Below are positions 17,926 through 27,010 of a stretch of DNA of 64,000 nt, one piece after another. The notes under the pieces were generated by a model. That model was not told the DNA's origin. It did not search any database and worked only from the letters and a program-made list of their open reading frames with translations. The stretch covers positions 1 through 64,000 of the forward strand of contig BGOJ01000006.1 of assembly GCA_003569185.1 (NCBI GenBank), read 5' to 3'. The stretch comes from Candidatus Planktophila sp. Lineage in GTDB: Bacteria; Actinomycetota; Actinomycetes; Nanopelagicales; Nanopelagicaceae. The position numbers and the translations under genes were made by a program. How positions within the stretch are numbered: position 1 is the stretch's first letter; every line of letters starts with the position of its first letter.

Positions 17926-19320
17926 TTAGCCGCGAAGAGTTTTTGCTAATTCCTTAAAGTCATTAACCATAAAATCAACCTCGGCTTGATCATGGGCCAG
18001 CGAGATTAACCACTGCTCATCTAATCCTGGTGGCGTCATAATTCCATGGTTTAACGACCATAGGAATGAAAGCTCGGCAACTTGGAAATCAGTTGCTTTG
18101 TAATCGCGGTAATTTCTCACCGGGCGATCAGACCAGGTAACACAACCTTTAACTCCAAAACCAACGGTGTGGGCAGGTAATTCATACTCATCAATAATTT
18201 CGCGAATTCTAGTTAGTGCTTGGATATTTAAGGATTCTGCCTTTGCTAATGCCTCTGGTGTGCAAAGTTTATCTACCGCTCTAACTGCAGCCATTGCCAA
18301 GATATGACCATTGAAGGTTCCAAGGTGTGGCATTCGGCCATCAGTTACCGGCTTCATAAATTCAGATTTTCCACCAAATGCTGCAAGTGGAATTCCGCCA
18401 CCAATTGATTTTGCTAAGCAGATTAAATCTGGAATTACACCTAACCGTTGAGCAGCACCTTGTGGGCCGGCGGTTAATCCAGTCTTTACCTCATCAAAAA
18501 TTAAAACAATTTTGTATTGATCACATAGCTCGCGAACCTTTTCAAGGTATCCCTCATCAGGTAAAACAATTCCAATATTTTCTAAAACTGGTTCAACAAT
18601 AAAGCAGGCGATAGTGGCAGAGTGTTTTTCAAATACCCGCTCAAGTGCTTCGATATTGTTATAAGGAACCACATATGACAAACCTGGAACAGATGCGTTG
18701 CCAATTACTGAGTTCGGAGCATCCTCAGGTCCTGCCTTATCTAAGGATGGTTTGGTTGAAACCATAAGAGCATCCCCACTTCCGTGGTAGCCACCCTCCA
18801 CCTTAACTACGCCCTCTTTGCCGGTATAGGCACGAGCTGTTCTAACTGCATACATAGTTGATTCAGTGCCTGAGTTAGTAAATCTAATTTGATCAATTCC
18901 AAATCGACGGCATAAGCGTTCGGCAGCATCTCGTGAATCTGGAGATGGTGCGGTGTAAAGGGTTCCAATATCTAATGTGCTCTTTAGCTCAGCCATTACT
19001 AGCGGATTTAAGTGACCAACCAACATTGAACCAAAGCCCATGGATAGATCAAGCATCTTGCGGCCATCAACATCGACCATCCAGGCACCTTTAGCTGACT
19101 TAATTGAGATTGGATATGGATCAAAGGATTGGAAAGTTGAATGCGCACCCAGTGGAATAGTTTTTAACGCAGTTAAATACTCATCACTTGAACTCTTAAG
19201 ATTTGATTTATACAAATCAAGTTGTTGTTGAAATAATTTTTCAAGACGTGCGGTATCAAGCGGTTTTGAATGTGTTGGGACCGAACGGAAGGTTTGGTTG
19301 TGGTGCGTTTGTGTTTTCAT
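17926..19320 (-). CDS. Class III aminotransferase, GSA-aminomutase-like
   Basis: A PLP enzyme with 'RFTNSGTESTMYAVRTARAY', 'IVLIFDEVKTGLTAGPQGAAQ' and the lysine motif 'CLAKSIGGGIPLAAFGG'. These resemble glutamate-1-semialdehyde aminomutase, but the N-terminal extension of about 60 residues and the dehydrogenase neighbour argue for a catabolic transaminase. The ATG at 19320 is used; the track's TTG is six codons upstream. It converges with mmsA, one base apart. Confidence 0.8.
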   Translation of the reverse strand: MKTQTHHNQTFRSVPTHSKPLDTARLEKLFQQQLDLYKSNLKSSSDEYLTALKTIPLGAHSTFQSFDPYPISIKSAKGAWMVDVDGRKMLDLSMGFGSMLVGHLNPLVMAELKSTLDIGTLYTAPSPDSRDAAERLCRRFGIDQIRFTNSGTESTMYAVRTARAYTGKEGVVKVEGGYHGSGDALMVSTKPSLDKAGPEDAPNSVIGNASVPGLSYVVPYNNIEALERVFEKHSATIACFIVEPVLENIGIVLPDEGYLEKVRELCDQYKIVLIFDEVKTGLTAGPQGAAQRLGVIPDLICLAKSIGGGIPLAAFGGKSEFMKPVTDGRMPHLGTFNGHILAMAAVRAVDKLCTPEALAKAESLNIQALTRIREIIDEYELPAHTVGFGVKGCVTWSDRPVRNYRDYKATDFQVAELSFLWSLNHGIMTPPGLDEQWLISLAHDQAEVDFMVNDFKELAKTLRG

Positions 19321-19530
19321 GCGGGTTTGTACTGTCAAAGGGTCCTAATAGACCTAAGTTTGGCGTGCACTCTCCTAGTCAAACGTTATCTTACATAGGT
19401 AGTTTAGCAGAGTTAAATTTTTAAGCAACTACGATAATTTCATGCGTAAATTTATGATTATTTATTTAATAACAAAAAGTTAACAAAAAAGATGGTTTTT
19501 CCCATTTAAATTACCACTTTTAAAAGCAGG

Positions 19531-19536
19531 TATTAT
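19531..19536 (+). promoter_or_regulatory. -10 box TATTAT of the lactate oxidase gene, predicted leaderless
   Basis: TATTAT is followed by six bases and then ATG at 19543. The upstream 200 bases are strongly A/T-rich and otherwise hold nothing I recognise. Confidence 0.6.
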
Positions 19537-19542
19537 CTATAC

Positions 19543-20931
19543 ATGGTAAATAAGCGAGTTGATTTAACTGCTGCGCAAATTGAGCATTTAAAAACTTTAG
19601 TTACTGGTCAAGTGTCAACTAATGAAACTGTTTTAGATCAACACGGCAGAGATGAATCTGCGATTCCACCAGTGCGCCCATCAGCGGTTGTTATGCCGCA
19701 AAGTACTGAAGAGGTTTCAAAAGTTTTGGCTTACTGCAACGCCGAGAAGATTCCAGTAGTTGCCTTTGGCGCCGGTTCATCACTTGAAGGACATGTCTTG
19801 CCTTTATTTGGTGGAGTATCTCTTGATTTAACTCAAATGAATAAGGTGATTGAGGTAAGAGGTGATGATTTAATTGTTCGAGTTCAACCTGGCGTGCATC
19901 GAATTGCACTAAATGAGAAGTTAGCCAGCTCTGGATTATTTTTCTCAGTAGATCCAGGTGCTGATGCCACTTTAGGTGGCATGGCAGCCACCGGTGCTGC
20001 TGGCACCACCACAGTTAGATACGGCTCAATGCGAGACAATGTTTTAGCTCTTACCGCGGTTATGGCAGATGGCACAGTTATAAAGACTGGCCGGGAGACA
20101 AGAAAATTATCAGCAGGTTATGACTTAACAAGATTACTAGTTGGTTCAGAGGGCACATTAGCTGTGATTACCGAGTTAACCCTTCGCGTCTTTGGAATTC
20201 CAGAGAAGATGGCAGCAGCCATTGTTCGATTTAACAATTTATCTGATGGGGTAACTGCTGCAACTGCGATAGTTAGATCTGGTATCTCAATTGCAAGATG
20301 TGAGTTTTTGGATGCAAAGTGCATTAAGAATGTAAATGCCCATGATGGACTTAATTTGGCTGAAGTGCCAACCTTGTTTTTCGAATTCCATGGCTCACCG
20401 CAAGGAGTTGCCGAAGATGCAGCCTCGGTAAAGGAGATAGTGGAGGAGTTTGGTGGATCTGATTTTGAGTGGACAACTGATGAAGGTGCAAGAAGAAAAT
20501 TATGGCAAGCAAGACATAATGCTTACTGGGCAGGAATTGCAGCAAACCCAGGAAAGCGCGCAGTTAGTACTGATGCTGCAGTTCCACTTTCAAAACTTGC
20601 GCAAGCTGTAACGGTGGCGGAGGAAATACTTAGTAAACATCCTTATCCATTTTCAATACTTGGACATGTTGCAGATGCAAACTTTCATTGTTTTATTGTT
20701 ACTGATCCGGCTAAACCAGCTGAGTTAGAGGATGTTCGTCATATAACTCATGAGATAACTATGAAAATGATTGAAATGGGCGGCACCTGTACAGGCGAAC
20801 ATGGAATAGGCTCAGGAAAAATTCAGGCATTAGAGGCAGAAACGGGAGCGCCGGCGGTTAGTATTATGCGCTCAATAAAGAAAACTTTAGATCCAAACAA
20901 TATTTTAAATCCTGGGAAGGTATTTAACTAA
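19543..20931 (+). CDS. FAD-linked oxidase, D-lactate dehydrogenase/glycolate oxidase type
   Basis: 462 aa. The PCMH FAD-binding domain spans about 40-215 with 'VVAFGAGSSLEGHVLPLFGG' and 'DPGADATLGGMAATGAAGT'. The C-terminal domain has 'GHVADANFH' and 'CTGEHGIGSGK', the substrate and metal histidines of the LDHD/GlcD group. It oxidises a 2-hydroxy acid, probably D-lactate, and passes electrons to the respiratory chain or a cytochrome. The TerC gene begins one base after its stop. Confidence 0.88.
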   Translation: MVNKRVDLTAAQIEHLKTLVTGQVSTNETVLDQHGRDESAIPPVRPSAVVMPQSTEEVSKVLAYCNAEKIPVVAFGAGSSLEGHVLPLFGGVSLDLTQMNKVIEVRGDDLIVRVQPGVHRIALNEKLASSGLFFSVDPGADATLGGMAATGAAGTTTVRYGSMRDNVLALTAVMADGTVIKTGRETRKLSAGYDLTRLLVGSEGTLAVITELTLRVFGIPEKMAAAIVRFNNLSDGVTAATAIVRSGISIARCEFLDAKCIKNVNAHDGLNLAEVPTLFFEFHGSPQGVAEDAASVKEIVEEFGGSDFEWTTDEGARRKLWQARHNAYWAGIAANPGKRAVSTDAAVPLSKLAQAVTVAEEILSKHPYPFSILGHVADANFHCFIVTDPAKPAELEDVRHITHEITMKMIEMGGTCTGEHGIGSGKIQALEAETGAPAVSIMRSIKKTLDPNNILNPGKVFN

Positions 20932-21831
20932 ATGAGTCTAACTGTCTGGGAAGTAACAATCGCAGTATTACTGGCTGTACTTGCCTTTGACTTAGCTTTA
21001 GCGATAATCCGCAGAAACAAAGAGACCTCGATGAAAGAGGCAGCTGCTTGGACAATTTTCTATGTCAGCGCTGCGATAATTTTTGGATACTCACTCGGTG
21101 AATGGAACACCACCCAGGCTCGTGGTGAGTTTTTTGCAGGTTGGATTACTGAGTACTCATTATCAGTTGATAACTTATTTATCTTTATCTTAATTTTGGC
21201 AAGATTTAAGATAGATAAGACCAAGCAGCAATTAGTTTTACTTGTTGGAATTATTATGGCGCTGGTGCTTCGTGGAATCTTTATTGCCTTGGGAAGTGCT
21301 GCTATTTCAAGATACACATGGGTTTTCTACATATTTGGCGCCTTCCTGCTTTACACCGCATATAAGTTAATTAGTGAATCTGGTGAAAAGGAGTGGAAAG
21401 AGGGAAAGGTTATTACCTGGTTTAAAAACCGTGGTGCATCTCCCCTAACTATTGTTTTGGTGGCAATCGCTTTTACTGATTTAGTTTTCGCACTTGATTC
21501 AATCCCAGCAATTTTTGGATTAACTAAGGATCCTTATATTGTCTTCACCGCAAATGCATTTGCATTAATGGGCTTGCGTCAACTTTACTTTTTGCTCGGT
21601 GGCTTAATGACCAAACTTATTTATTTAACCAAGGGTTTGGCGATAATTTTAGGATTTATTGGCGTAAAGCTAATTATTGAGGCAATCCATGGAAATGATA
21701 TTCATAAAATCCTTGGTGTTGAGATCCCAGAGATTTCAACTCAATTCTCGCTAACTGTGATTGTTGGAACCTTGGTTACCACCACGATTGCAAGTCTGAT
21801 CGTAAGTTCTAAATCAAAGGTGGCAGAATAG
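20932..21831 (+). CDS. TerC/Alx family membrane protein
   Basis: 299 aa with about eight membrane spans. The family's acidic membrane motifs are present: 'EYSLSVDNLFIFILIL' and 'FTDLVFALDSIPAIFGLT'. TerC-family proteins are linked to metal (often manganese) export during exoenzyme metalation or tellurite tolerance; the ion is not shown here. It sits between the oxidase and an ABC exporter, and close spacing suggests read-through. Confidence 0.88.
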   Translation: MSLTVWEVTIAVLLAVLAFDLALAIIRRNKETSMKEAAAWTIFYVSAAIIFGYSLGEWNTTQARGEFFAGWITEYSLSVDNLFIFILILARFKIDKTKQQLVLLVGIIMALVLRGIFIALGSAAISRYTWVFYIFGAFLLYTAYKLISESGEKEWKEGKVITWFKNRGASPLTIVLVAIAFTDLVFALDSIPAIFGLTKDPYIVFTANAFALMGLRQLYFLLGGLMTKLIYLTKGLAIILGFIGVKLIIEAIHGNDIHKILGVEIPEISTQFSLTVIVGTLVTTTIASLIVSSKSKVAE

Positions 21832-21836
21832 CCCTC

Positions 21837-22709
21837 ATGATTGAGGGTGCTAACAAGATTCAAGTCTTTGAGCCACACAGCTCATCGCTACCCCCTTTGC
21901 GTCCTTACTTTAAGGATTTCTGGCGCAGACGAGAGTTTGCAACTGAGCTTTCTAAATTCTCCGATAAGGCTGAGTACTTAGAATCAAAGTTGGGCAAAGT
22001 TTGGTTAGTTTTAAACCCATTATTTCTAGCAGTAATTTACTTTTTACTTGTCACAATTATTCAAGGTGGTAGAGGTCAAGGTGGTGGCTTCACAACTTTG
22101 GCTCATATATTGATTGGTTTGTTTACCTTCTACTTTGCTCAAAACACAATTTTACTTGGCGCCTCTTCAATTACATCAGGTGGCAGTTTGATTTTAAATC
22201 AGGCTTTTCCGCGGGCGCTATTGCCTCTATCTAGTGCAATAAGTGCGGCAAGACAGTTTTTCCCAACTATTCCTATTTATATTTTAATAGTTGTTGGGGG
22301 CAAGCTATTTTTAGATGACACCACTTTGCCAGGGTTAAGTGCAAATTACCTGCTTCTTCCAATTTTATTTGTACTACTTGTTATTACTAGTTTTGGTCTT
22401 TCATTGCTATTTGCAACTATGAATGTTTACTTCCGAGACACCACTAAATTACTTTCATATATTATGAGAATTTGGCTATACGCCTCCCCAGTTTTATGGC
22501 AGCCAGATATGTTAAATGGCTGGTATCGAGTGATTCTTTATCTAAATCCACTAGGGCCGATACTTTCTGCCAACTCAAGAATTTGGATAGATGGCTTGTT
22601 GCCAACCGCCTCCCAACTTATTGGCTGTCTATTTTGGGCACTCTTTTCATTTTTATTAGGTGGTTACTTCTTCATATCAAGGGAGCGCGATTTTGCCGTC
22701 CGCATCTAA
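21837..22709 (+). CDS. ABC-2 type polysaccharide export permease (Wzm/TagG-like)
   Basis: 290 aa, six membrane spans. The N-terminal 'YFKDFWRRREFATELSKFSD' segment and 'RLWLYASPVLW'-type motif are typical of ABC-2 permeases that move undecaprenyl-linked glycans or teichoic acids. It is paired with the ATPase next door, whose start lies inside its 3' end. The exported glycan is unknown, but GT, LCP and ManB genes in the window point to envelope polysaccharide. Confidence 0.85.
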   Translation: MIEGANKIQVFEPHSSSLPPLRPYFKDFWRRREFATELSKFSDKAEYLESKLGKVWLVLNPLFLAVIYFLLVTIIQGGRGQGGGFTTLAHILIGLFTFYFAQNTILLGASSITSGGSLILNQAFPRALLPLSSAISAARQFFPTIPIYILIVVGGKLFLDDTTLPGLSANYLLLPILFVLLVITSFGLSLLFATMNVYFRDTTKLLSYIMRIWLYASPVLWQPDMLNGWYRVILYLNPLGPILSANSRIWIDGLLPTASQLIGCLFWALFSFLLGGYFFISRERDFAVRI

Positions 22710-23496
22710 AGTGAGCTTGCCAGATAATTTAGCGATCCGAATTGAGGATCTTTCCATTAGTTACAAAATTAATGTTGAGTCCAAGAAAACTTTAAAAAAT
22801 GCAATCATGCGCGCCAGTAAGGGTGAGCGGGTTAGAACTAGAACTGTTGAAGCGGTTAAGAATCTAAATTTAGATATTGCGCATGGCTCTGTAGTTGGAA
22901 TTGTTGGCGCCAATGGTGCTGGTAAATCTACTTTGATGCGATCTATTGCTGGAATTTTGCCACCAACAACTGGTCAGATAACTGTTAATGGCAGAATCTC
23001 AACATTATTAGCACTCGGTGTTGGATTTAATAAAGCATTGTCTGGCCGAGATAACATTATTTTAGGTGGACTTGCAGCCGGTATGAGCAAAGCTGAAATT
23101 GAAAGCCAAACTGATTCAATCGCACAATTTGCTGATCTGCCTGAAGGGTTTATTGATATGCCGGTTAGAACTTATAGCAATGGCATGTATAGCAGAGTGG
23201 CTTTCGCAGTTGCTGTGAATATGACTCCTGATATTTTGCTATTAGATGAGGCGCTCTCTGCTGGAGATGCAGCCTTTAAGGAAAAGTCATTTAACCGGAT
23301 GCGAGAGTTATGTGAAGAGGCTAGAACTATTTTGATTGTCTCTCACGCGTTATCTTCAATTAATGAACTGTGTGATCATGCAATTTGGATGCATAAAGGA
23401 AAAATGTTGGCCTCCGGCAAACCAGAAGATATTACCGAGCAATACTTGAAGTTCTTAAATGTTGGTGAATTACCTTCTAGTTACGAAGATTTATAA
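22693..23496 (+). CDS. ABC polysaccharide exporter ATPase (Wzt/TagH-like)
   Basis: Walker A 'GIVGANGAGKSTLMRSIAG', signature 'RTYSNGMYSRVAFAVAV' and Walker B 'ILLLDEALSAGDAAFKEKS' match the glycan-exporter subfamily. There is no C-terminal sugar-binding domain, so it is the short type. The TTG at 22693 is preferred because 'aaggga' lies eight bases upstream; the track's ATG at 22660 and a GTG at 22711 are alternatives. The stop overlaps that of the convergent small gene. Confidence 0.87.
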   Translation: MPSASKVSLPDNLAIRIEDLSISYKINVESKKTLKNAIMRASKGERVRTRTVEAVKNLNLDIAHGSVVGIVGANGAGKSTLMRSIAGILPPTTGQITVNGRISTLLALGVGFNKALSGRDNIILGGLAAGMSKAEIESQTDSIAQFADLPEGFIDMPVRTYSNGMYSRVAFAVAVNMTPDILLLDEALSAGDAAFKEKSFNRMRELCEEARTILIVSHALSSINELCDHAIWMHKGKMLASGKPEDITEQYLKFLNVGELPSSYEDL

Positions 23497-23871
23497 AGGT
23501 AAGGCGAAAAATACTGCAGTTATTGCTACTGCCAGAAATGTAGCTTGCGCAAGAATACTTATCGCAGTCTTACGGTCAGCTTTTCGATCCTCTGCGCTTT
23601 GAACCTTTGTAATACTTCCAAGTTTTCCAAAGTTAAAAGTTCCAGCTAATCCATAAGCTAGGCAAAATTTCTTACGAGATTGAATGAATCCCACTGAAAA
23701 AATCATTGCTGGGAGAAATATTGAAAATCGAGCAGATCGTGCTTGATCTGTTGCTAGCAAGGTTGTGGCAGTAGATACGGTTAAAAAAATACCAATTAAC
23801 GCTACAAATTGTCGGCGGCGAATTTCACCTTTACCAATGTTGCAAGCACCTGCAATATATTCGCTGCTCAC
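23491..23871 (-). CDS. Small membrane protein of unknown function
   Basis: 126 aa. It starts 'MSSEYIAGACNIGKGEIRRR' and has about three hydrophobic spans (20-42, 48-68 and 103-125). The 'CNIG..EI.RR' start looks like a conserved small actinobacterial family, but I cannot name it. The GTG start follows directly on the stop of the 49-residue gene upstream (TAG-GTG), implying translational coupling. Confidence 0.6.
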   Translation of the reverse strand: MSSEYIAGACNIGKGEIRRRQFVALIGIFLTVSTATTLLATDQARSARFSIFLPAMIFSVGFIQSRKKFCLAYGLAGTFNFGKLGSITKVQSAEDRKADRKTAISILAQATFLAVAITAVFFALPL

Positions 23872-24021
23872 CTATGCATCTTCTCGTTGTTCATCATCGC
23901 TCCATACTTCATACTCATCATTTTCAGAGCGAGCCAACCAGTTAAATACAGATTTAATCGCACCAAAAATAACTAATACTCCAGCAAGGAGTGCGAAGAG
24001 TCTTTTGAATGCTTTGATCAT
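23872..24021 (-). CDS. 49-residue membrane-anchored acidic protein
   Basis: Too short for the ORF track. It begins 'MIKAFKRLFALLAGVLVIFG', a basic start followed by one membrane span, and ends in a very acidic tail 'ENDEYEVWSDDEQREDA'. The reading frame abuts the next gene exactly and fills the space before the GNAT gene. Its function is unknown. The single-span plus acidic tail design suggests a membrane-tethered adaptor, but this is inference. Confidence 0.55.
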   Translation of the reverse strand: MIKAFKRLFALLAGVLVIFGAIKSVFNWLARSENDEYEVWSDDEQREDA

Positions 24022-24057
24022 GGGGCAAATCTACTATCTTTTAAACTGCCACCCTTA

Positions 24058-24543
24058 CTAATTTCCCTCGGTGGCGAGTTTTCTTAGTGAACTCCCAGAA
24101 ACTCTAAAGACCGTCCACTGATCCATTGGCTGCGCACCGATGGACTTATAGAAATCAATTGCGCTCTCATTCCAATCTAAAACCCACCACTGCAATCTTT
24201 TATACCCATTTTCAATACAAATTTGAGCTAACTTTTGAAGAAGTGCCTTGCCGTGACCTTGACCGCGAAACTTTGGGTCCACATATAGATCCTCTAGGTA
24301 AATTCCATGCTTGCCCAACCAGGTTGAATAATTTAAGTGCCAAACTGCAAATCCAGTGGTTTCATTATCTTGTTCAGAGATAAGGCAGAAAACTTGAGGA
24401 TTTGGTCCAAAGAGAGAATCCTTTAAATCATCAAGTGAAAGCTCAACCTCTTCAGGTGCTTTTTCATACTCTGCCAAATCATGAATAAATTGCAGAATTA
24501 CAGGAAGGTCAGCCTGAACAGCTGATCTGATTTTTACTGACAT
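24058..24543 (-). CDS. GNAT-family acetyltransferase, diamine-type
   Basis: 161 aa with the acetyl-CoA loop 'DLYVDPKFRGQGHGKALLQK' and 'WWVLDWNESAIDFYKSIGA', a layout close to spermidine/thialysine acetyltransferases. It transfers acetyl from acetyl-CoA to an amine; the substrate is not proven. Its ATG overlaps the stop of the transsulfuration enzyme (TAATG), so the two are translationally coupled. Confidence 0.82.
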   Translation of the reverse strand: MSVKIRSAVQADLPVILQFIHDLAEYEKAPEEVELSLDDLKDSLFGPNPQVFCLISEQDNETTGFAVWHLNYSTWLGKHGIYLEDLYVDPKFRGQGHGKALLQKLAQICIENGYKRLQWWVLDWNESAIDFYKSIGAQPMDQWTVFRVSGSSLRKLATEGN

Positions 24544-25676
24544 TATTTAATCTTTGCAGCAGTTAATGCCTGCTGAATATCTGCCCATAGATCATCAACA
24601 TTTTCAATGCCGACTGAAAATCTAATTAAATTCTCTGGCACAGTTGCACTCTCAGTTGCCCATCTGCGACGTCGCTCCCAAATAGATTCAACTCCACCAA
24701 GGGAGGTGGCATTAGTAATTAACTTTGAACTATTACACATTAAATCAACCTGCTCAACGCTGGCATTTACATCAAAGGAGATCATTGCGCCAAAGCCCTT
24801 CATAAAGGATTTAGCTAATGAATGATAAGCATCGGTGGCCAAACCTGGATATCTAACTTTAGAAATGCGTGAATCCTTTGATAGACGAGTAGCTAATTCC
24901 ATTGCATTCTCTTGGGATCGTTGCATTCGAATTGCAAATGTTCGAAGGCCGCGTAATGCAATCCAAGCCTCAAATGGCCCAGCAATTGCACCGCCATATC
25001 TTCTTGATTGTTCAAGTCGACCGTAGAGTGCCTGATCATTTGTACTTAATGAACCAAGAATTAAATCACTATGCCCTGATAAATACTTTGTAACTGAGTG
25101 CATTGAGATATCAGCACCCAGTGCTAGCGGATTTTGCAGAAGTGGTGTGGCTAAGGTGTTATCTACTGCTACCCCGCAACCTGCAGACTTACCCGCTGCA
25201 ATAATTTTTGGTAGATCAACCACTTCAAGTAATGGATTAAGTGGAGATTCCAAATAAAGCATTTGCGCACCCGGGATTGCTGCCAAACATTCATCAGTAT
25301 TAGCTAAGTTAACAAATCTAACCTTTAGCTTTTCACTTTCATGTAGTTTTTTTAATAATGTTGTAGTTCCTTGATAACCATTATTTGCTGCAACAATTAC
25401 CGCACCCTCTGGCAAGAGTGAAAAGACTGCGCTAATTGCCGCCATGCCTGAAGAGAAAAGTAATGTTTTGCCACCTTCTAAAACTGAGATCGCCTCTTCT
25501 AAAGCACTCCAGGTTTCATTGCCATAACGGCCATACCCAACTGGCCCACCTTCATGAAAAGTTGAGTTAAGTGCAATTGGTGGATTAAGAGCGCCATCTG
25601 GTTGTTTAGCAGGACGGCCAGCTGCAACAACTTTGGATTCTGTTGCTAATTTATCCAAATCCATTGGCTCACTCAT
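24543..25676 (-). CDS. Cystathionine gamma-synthase/lyase-type PLP enzyme
   Basis: 377 aa Cys/Met-metabolism enzyme. The PLP lysine lies in 'SMHSVTKYLSGHSDLILG' and the phosphate site in 'LFSSGMAAISAVFSLL'. The C-terminal 'SLGGVESIWERR' supports the family. Synthase and lyase cannot be told apart safely from sequence. The neighbours msrA/msrB fit sulfur amino-acid metabolism and repair. Confidence 0.85.
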   Translation of the reverse strand: MSEPMDLDKLATESKVVAAGRPAKQPDGALNPPIALNSTFHEGGPVGYGRYGNETWSALEEAISVLEGGKTLLFSSGMAAISAVFSLLPEGAVIVAANNGYQGTTTLLKKLHESEKLKVRFVNLANTDECLAAIPGAQMLYLESPLNPLLEVVDLPKIIAAGKSAGCGVAVDNTLATPLLQNPLALGADISMHSVTKYLSGHSDLILGSLSTNDQALYGRLEQSRRYGGAIAGPFEAWIALRGLRTFAIRMQRSQENAMELATRLSKDSRISKVRYPGLATDAYHSLAKSFMKGFGAMISFDVNASVEQVDLMCNSSKLITNATSLGGVESIWERRRRWATESATVPENLIRFSVGIENVDDLWADIQQALTAAKIK

Positions 25677-25721
25677 ATCTAAAGCCTAACCCATTAAATT
25701 AAGGGAAGTTTTACTTGAATT

Positions 25722-26162
25722 TCAATTCTTTGGTTCAAGCACAAGTGCAACTGAGTTGATACACCAACGTTGATCAGTTGGAACGGCATACCCCTCACCG
25801 GAAAAGACATGGCCAAGGTGTGAGCCACAGGCTGAACATCTAACCTCAGTGCGCACCCTTGGGAAAAGTGATCGATCCTCAATTAACTCAACGGCATCAT
25901 CTGCAGTTGGTGCATAGAAAGAAGGCCATCCACAACCAGAGTGGAATTTTGTGTCAGATCTAAATAATTCAGCGCTGCAAGCTTTACATTTATACACGCC
26001 AATAGTTTCACTATCTGTGTATTCACCAGTAAATGCAGTTTCAGTTGCTGATTTACGTAAGACATCAAATGAAAGTGGATCTACCTTGCTTTTTAACTCA
26101 GCTTCATCAATCTTAACTTTATAAGGTTGTCCTTTGGAATTTATACCTGTTATCTCATCCAT
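25722..26162 (-). CDS. msrB: Peptide-methionine (R)-S-oxide reductase MsrB
   Basis: 146 aa. Zinc-binding pairs CKAC and CSAC, the block 'FHSGCGWPSFY', and the active-site region 'RWCINSVAL' identify MsrB. It reduces the R-epimer of oxidised methionine in proteins. Its start overlaps the end of msrA by eight bases, so the pair is translated together. Confidence 0.95.
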   Translation of the reverse strand: MDEITGINSKGQPYKVKIDEAELKSKVDPLSFDVLRKSATETAFTGEYTDSETIGVYKCKACSAELFRSDTKFHSGCGWPSFYAPTADDAVELIEDRSLFPRVRTEVRCSACGSHLGHVFSGEGYAVPTDQRWCINSVALVLEPKN

Positions 26163-26688
26163 TGTTACTCGCTAATGCATTTGGGAAAGCTACACCAGTT
26201 GAGGAGTGGCAGTCATAACCATTTGGATTCTTTTCTAGATATCTCTGGTGGTAATCCTCAGCTAGCCAGTAAGTAATTCCACTTGCCGGCAAAATTTGCG
26301 TCACAATTTGATCCATGCCATTTTTAGTTAATTCATTTTGATAAATCTCTTTACTTGCTAGAGCTTGCTGCATCTGCTCTGTTGAGGTTGTAAAGATTGA
26401 TGATCGATATTGGGTTCCGATATCTCCGCCTTGTTGATTTAATGATGTTGGATCATGCATAACCCAAAATTCTGCTAACAATCTTTGGTAAGAAATAATC
26501 TCTGGATCAAAAATTACCTCAACCATTTCAGCATGATTTGTAGTACCAGTACAAACCTCTTTGTAGGTTGGATCCGGCTTATTTCCGCCCATATATCCAA
26601 CTGAAGTTTGAATTACGCCAGGTAAATTCCAAAATCTTCGCTCTGCTCCCCAAAAACATCCGGTTGCAAAATATGCGGTCTGGCTCAT
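26155..26688 (-). CDS. msrA: Peptide-methionine (S)-S-oxide reductase MsrA
   Basis: 177 aa with the catalytic motif 'ATGCFWGAERRF', then 'TSVGYMGG' and 'NHAEMVEV'. It repairs the S-epimer of methionine sulfoxide. The ATG is preceded by 'aggagag'. It is the first gene of the msrA-msrB run and is divergent from whiB across a 322-base spacer that contains several hairpins. Confidence 0.95.
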   Translation of the reverse strand: MSQTAYFATGCFWGAERRFWNLPGVIQTSVGYMGGNKPDPTYKEVCTGTTNHAEMVEVIFDPEIISYQRLLAEFWVMHDPTSLNQQGGDIGTQYRSSIFTTSTEQMQQALASKEIYQNELTKNGMDQIVTQILPASGITYWLAEDYHQRYLEKNPNGYDCHSSTGVAFPNALASNNG

Positions 26689-27010
26689 TGGCTAATTCTC
26701 TCCTATTGATTACTACTGTGCAATCTCAAATTCTTGGCAAAGTAATGAATGGTATTTCGCTGTAAATCTTGGCCTTCGCCTAGATATTCACCCCGAAAAG
26801 CTCTGGGGATAGCACTCACCAGCCACAGGCGAATGCGCAGGATTTATTCATCCGAGAGCGAAATCTCGGTATGAAATTGAAATAAATCTAAAAATTTTTA
26901 AGTTCTCAGCGAAATATCCTTGTTTATTAATTAAATTAAGGAGAGAATAAGCCAGTTGATTTTATTTTAACTACTAATTAACACCTACTCATCGAAGGAG
27001 TTGCTGCCCT
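26689..27010. other. Structured intergenic region between msrA and whiB
   Basis: No gene is seen here. Several stems stand out on the plus strand: 'ttcgcct' with 'aggcgaa' (about 26771-26836) enclosing a 'cccc'/'gggg' hairpin, then 'ggat'/'atcc', then 'ccgaga'/'tctcgg' (about 26851-26868). A possible whiB promoter TTGATT-N17-TAACAC lies at 26956-26984, with the ribosome site 'gaagga' before the ATG. The stems could belong to a leader of either gene or to a small RNA. Confidence 0.45.

Noticed and set aside
17926-19320. HemL (glutamate-1-semialdehyde aminomutase) for haem synthesis
   Set aside because: The N-terminal extension and the mmsA/transaminase context argue for catabolism; there are no other haem genes nearby. 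Possible but not called.
24126-24383. Plus-strand ORF within the GNAT gene
   Set aside because: Antisense shadow of the acetyltransferase.
26765-26880. c-di-AMP (ydaO) riboswitch on the minus strand
   Set aside because: AATCCTG and GGGGTGAAT are present, but the conserved 3' segment with the ACAGCTAAC-type core is not, and msrA is not a usual target. Kept only as an unassigned structured region.
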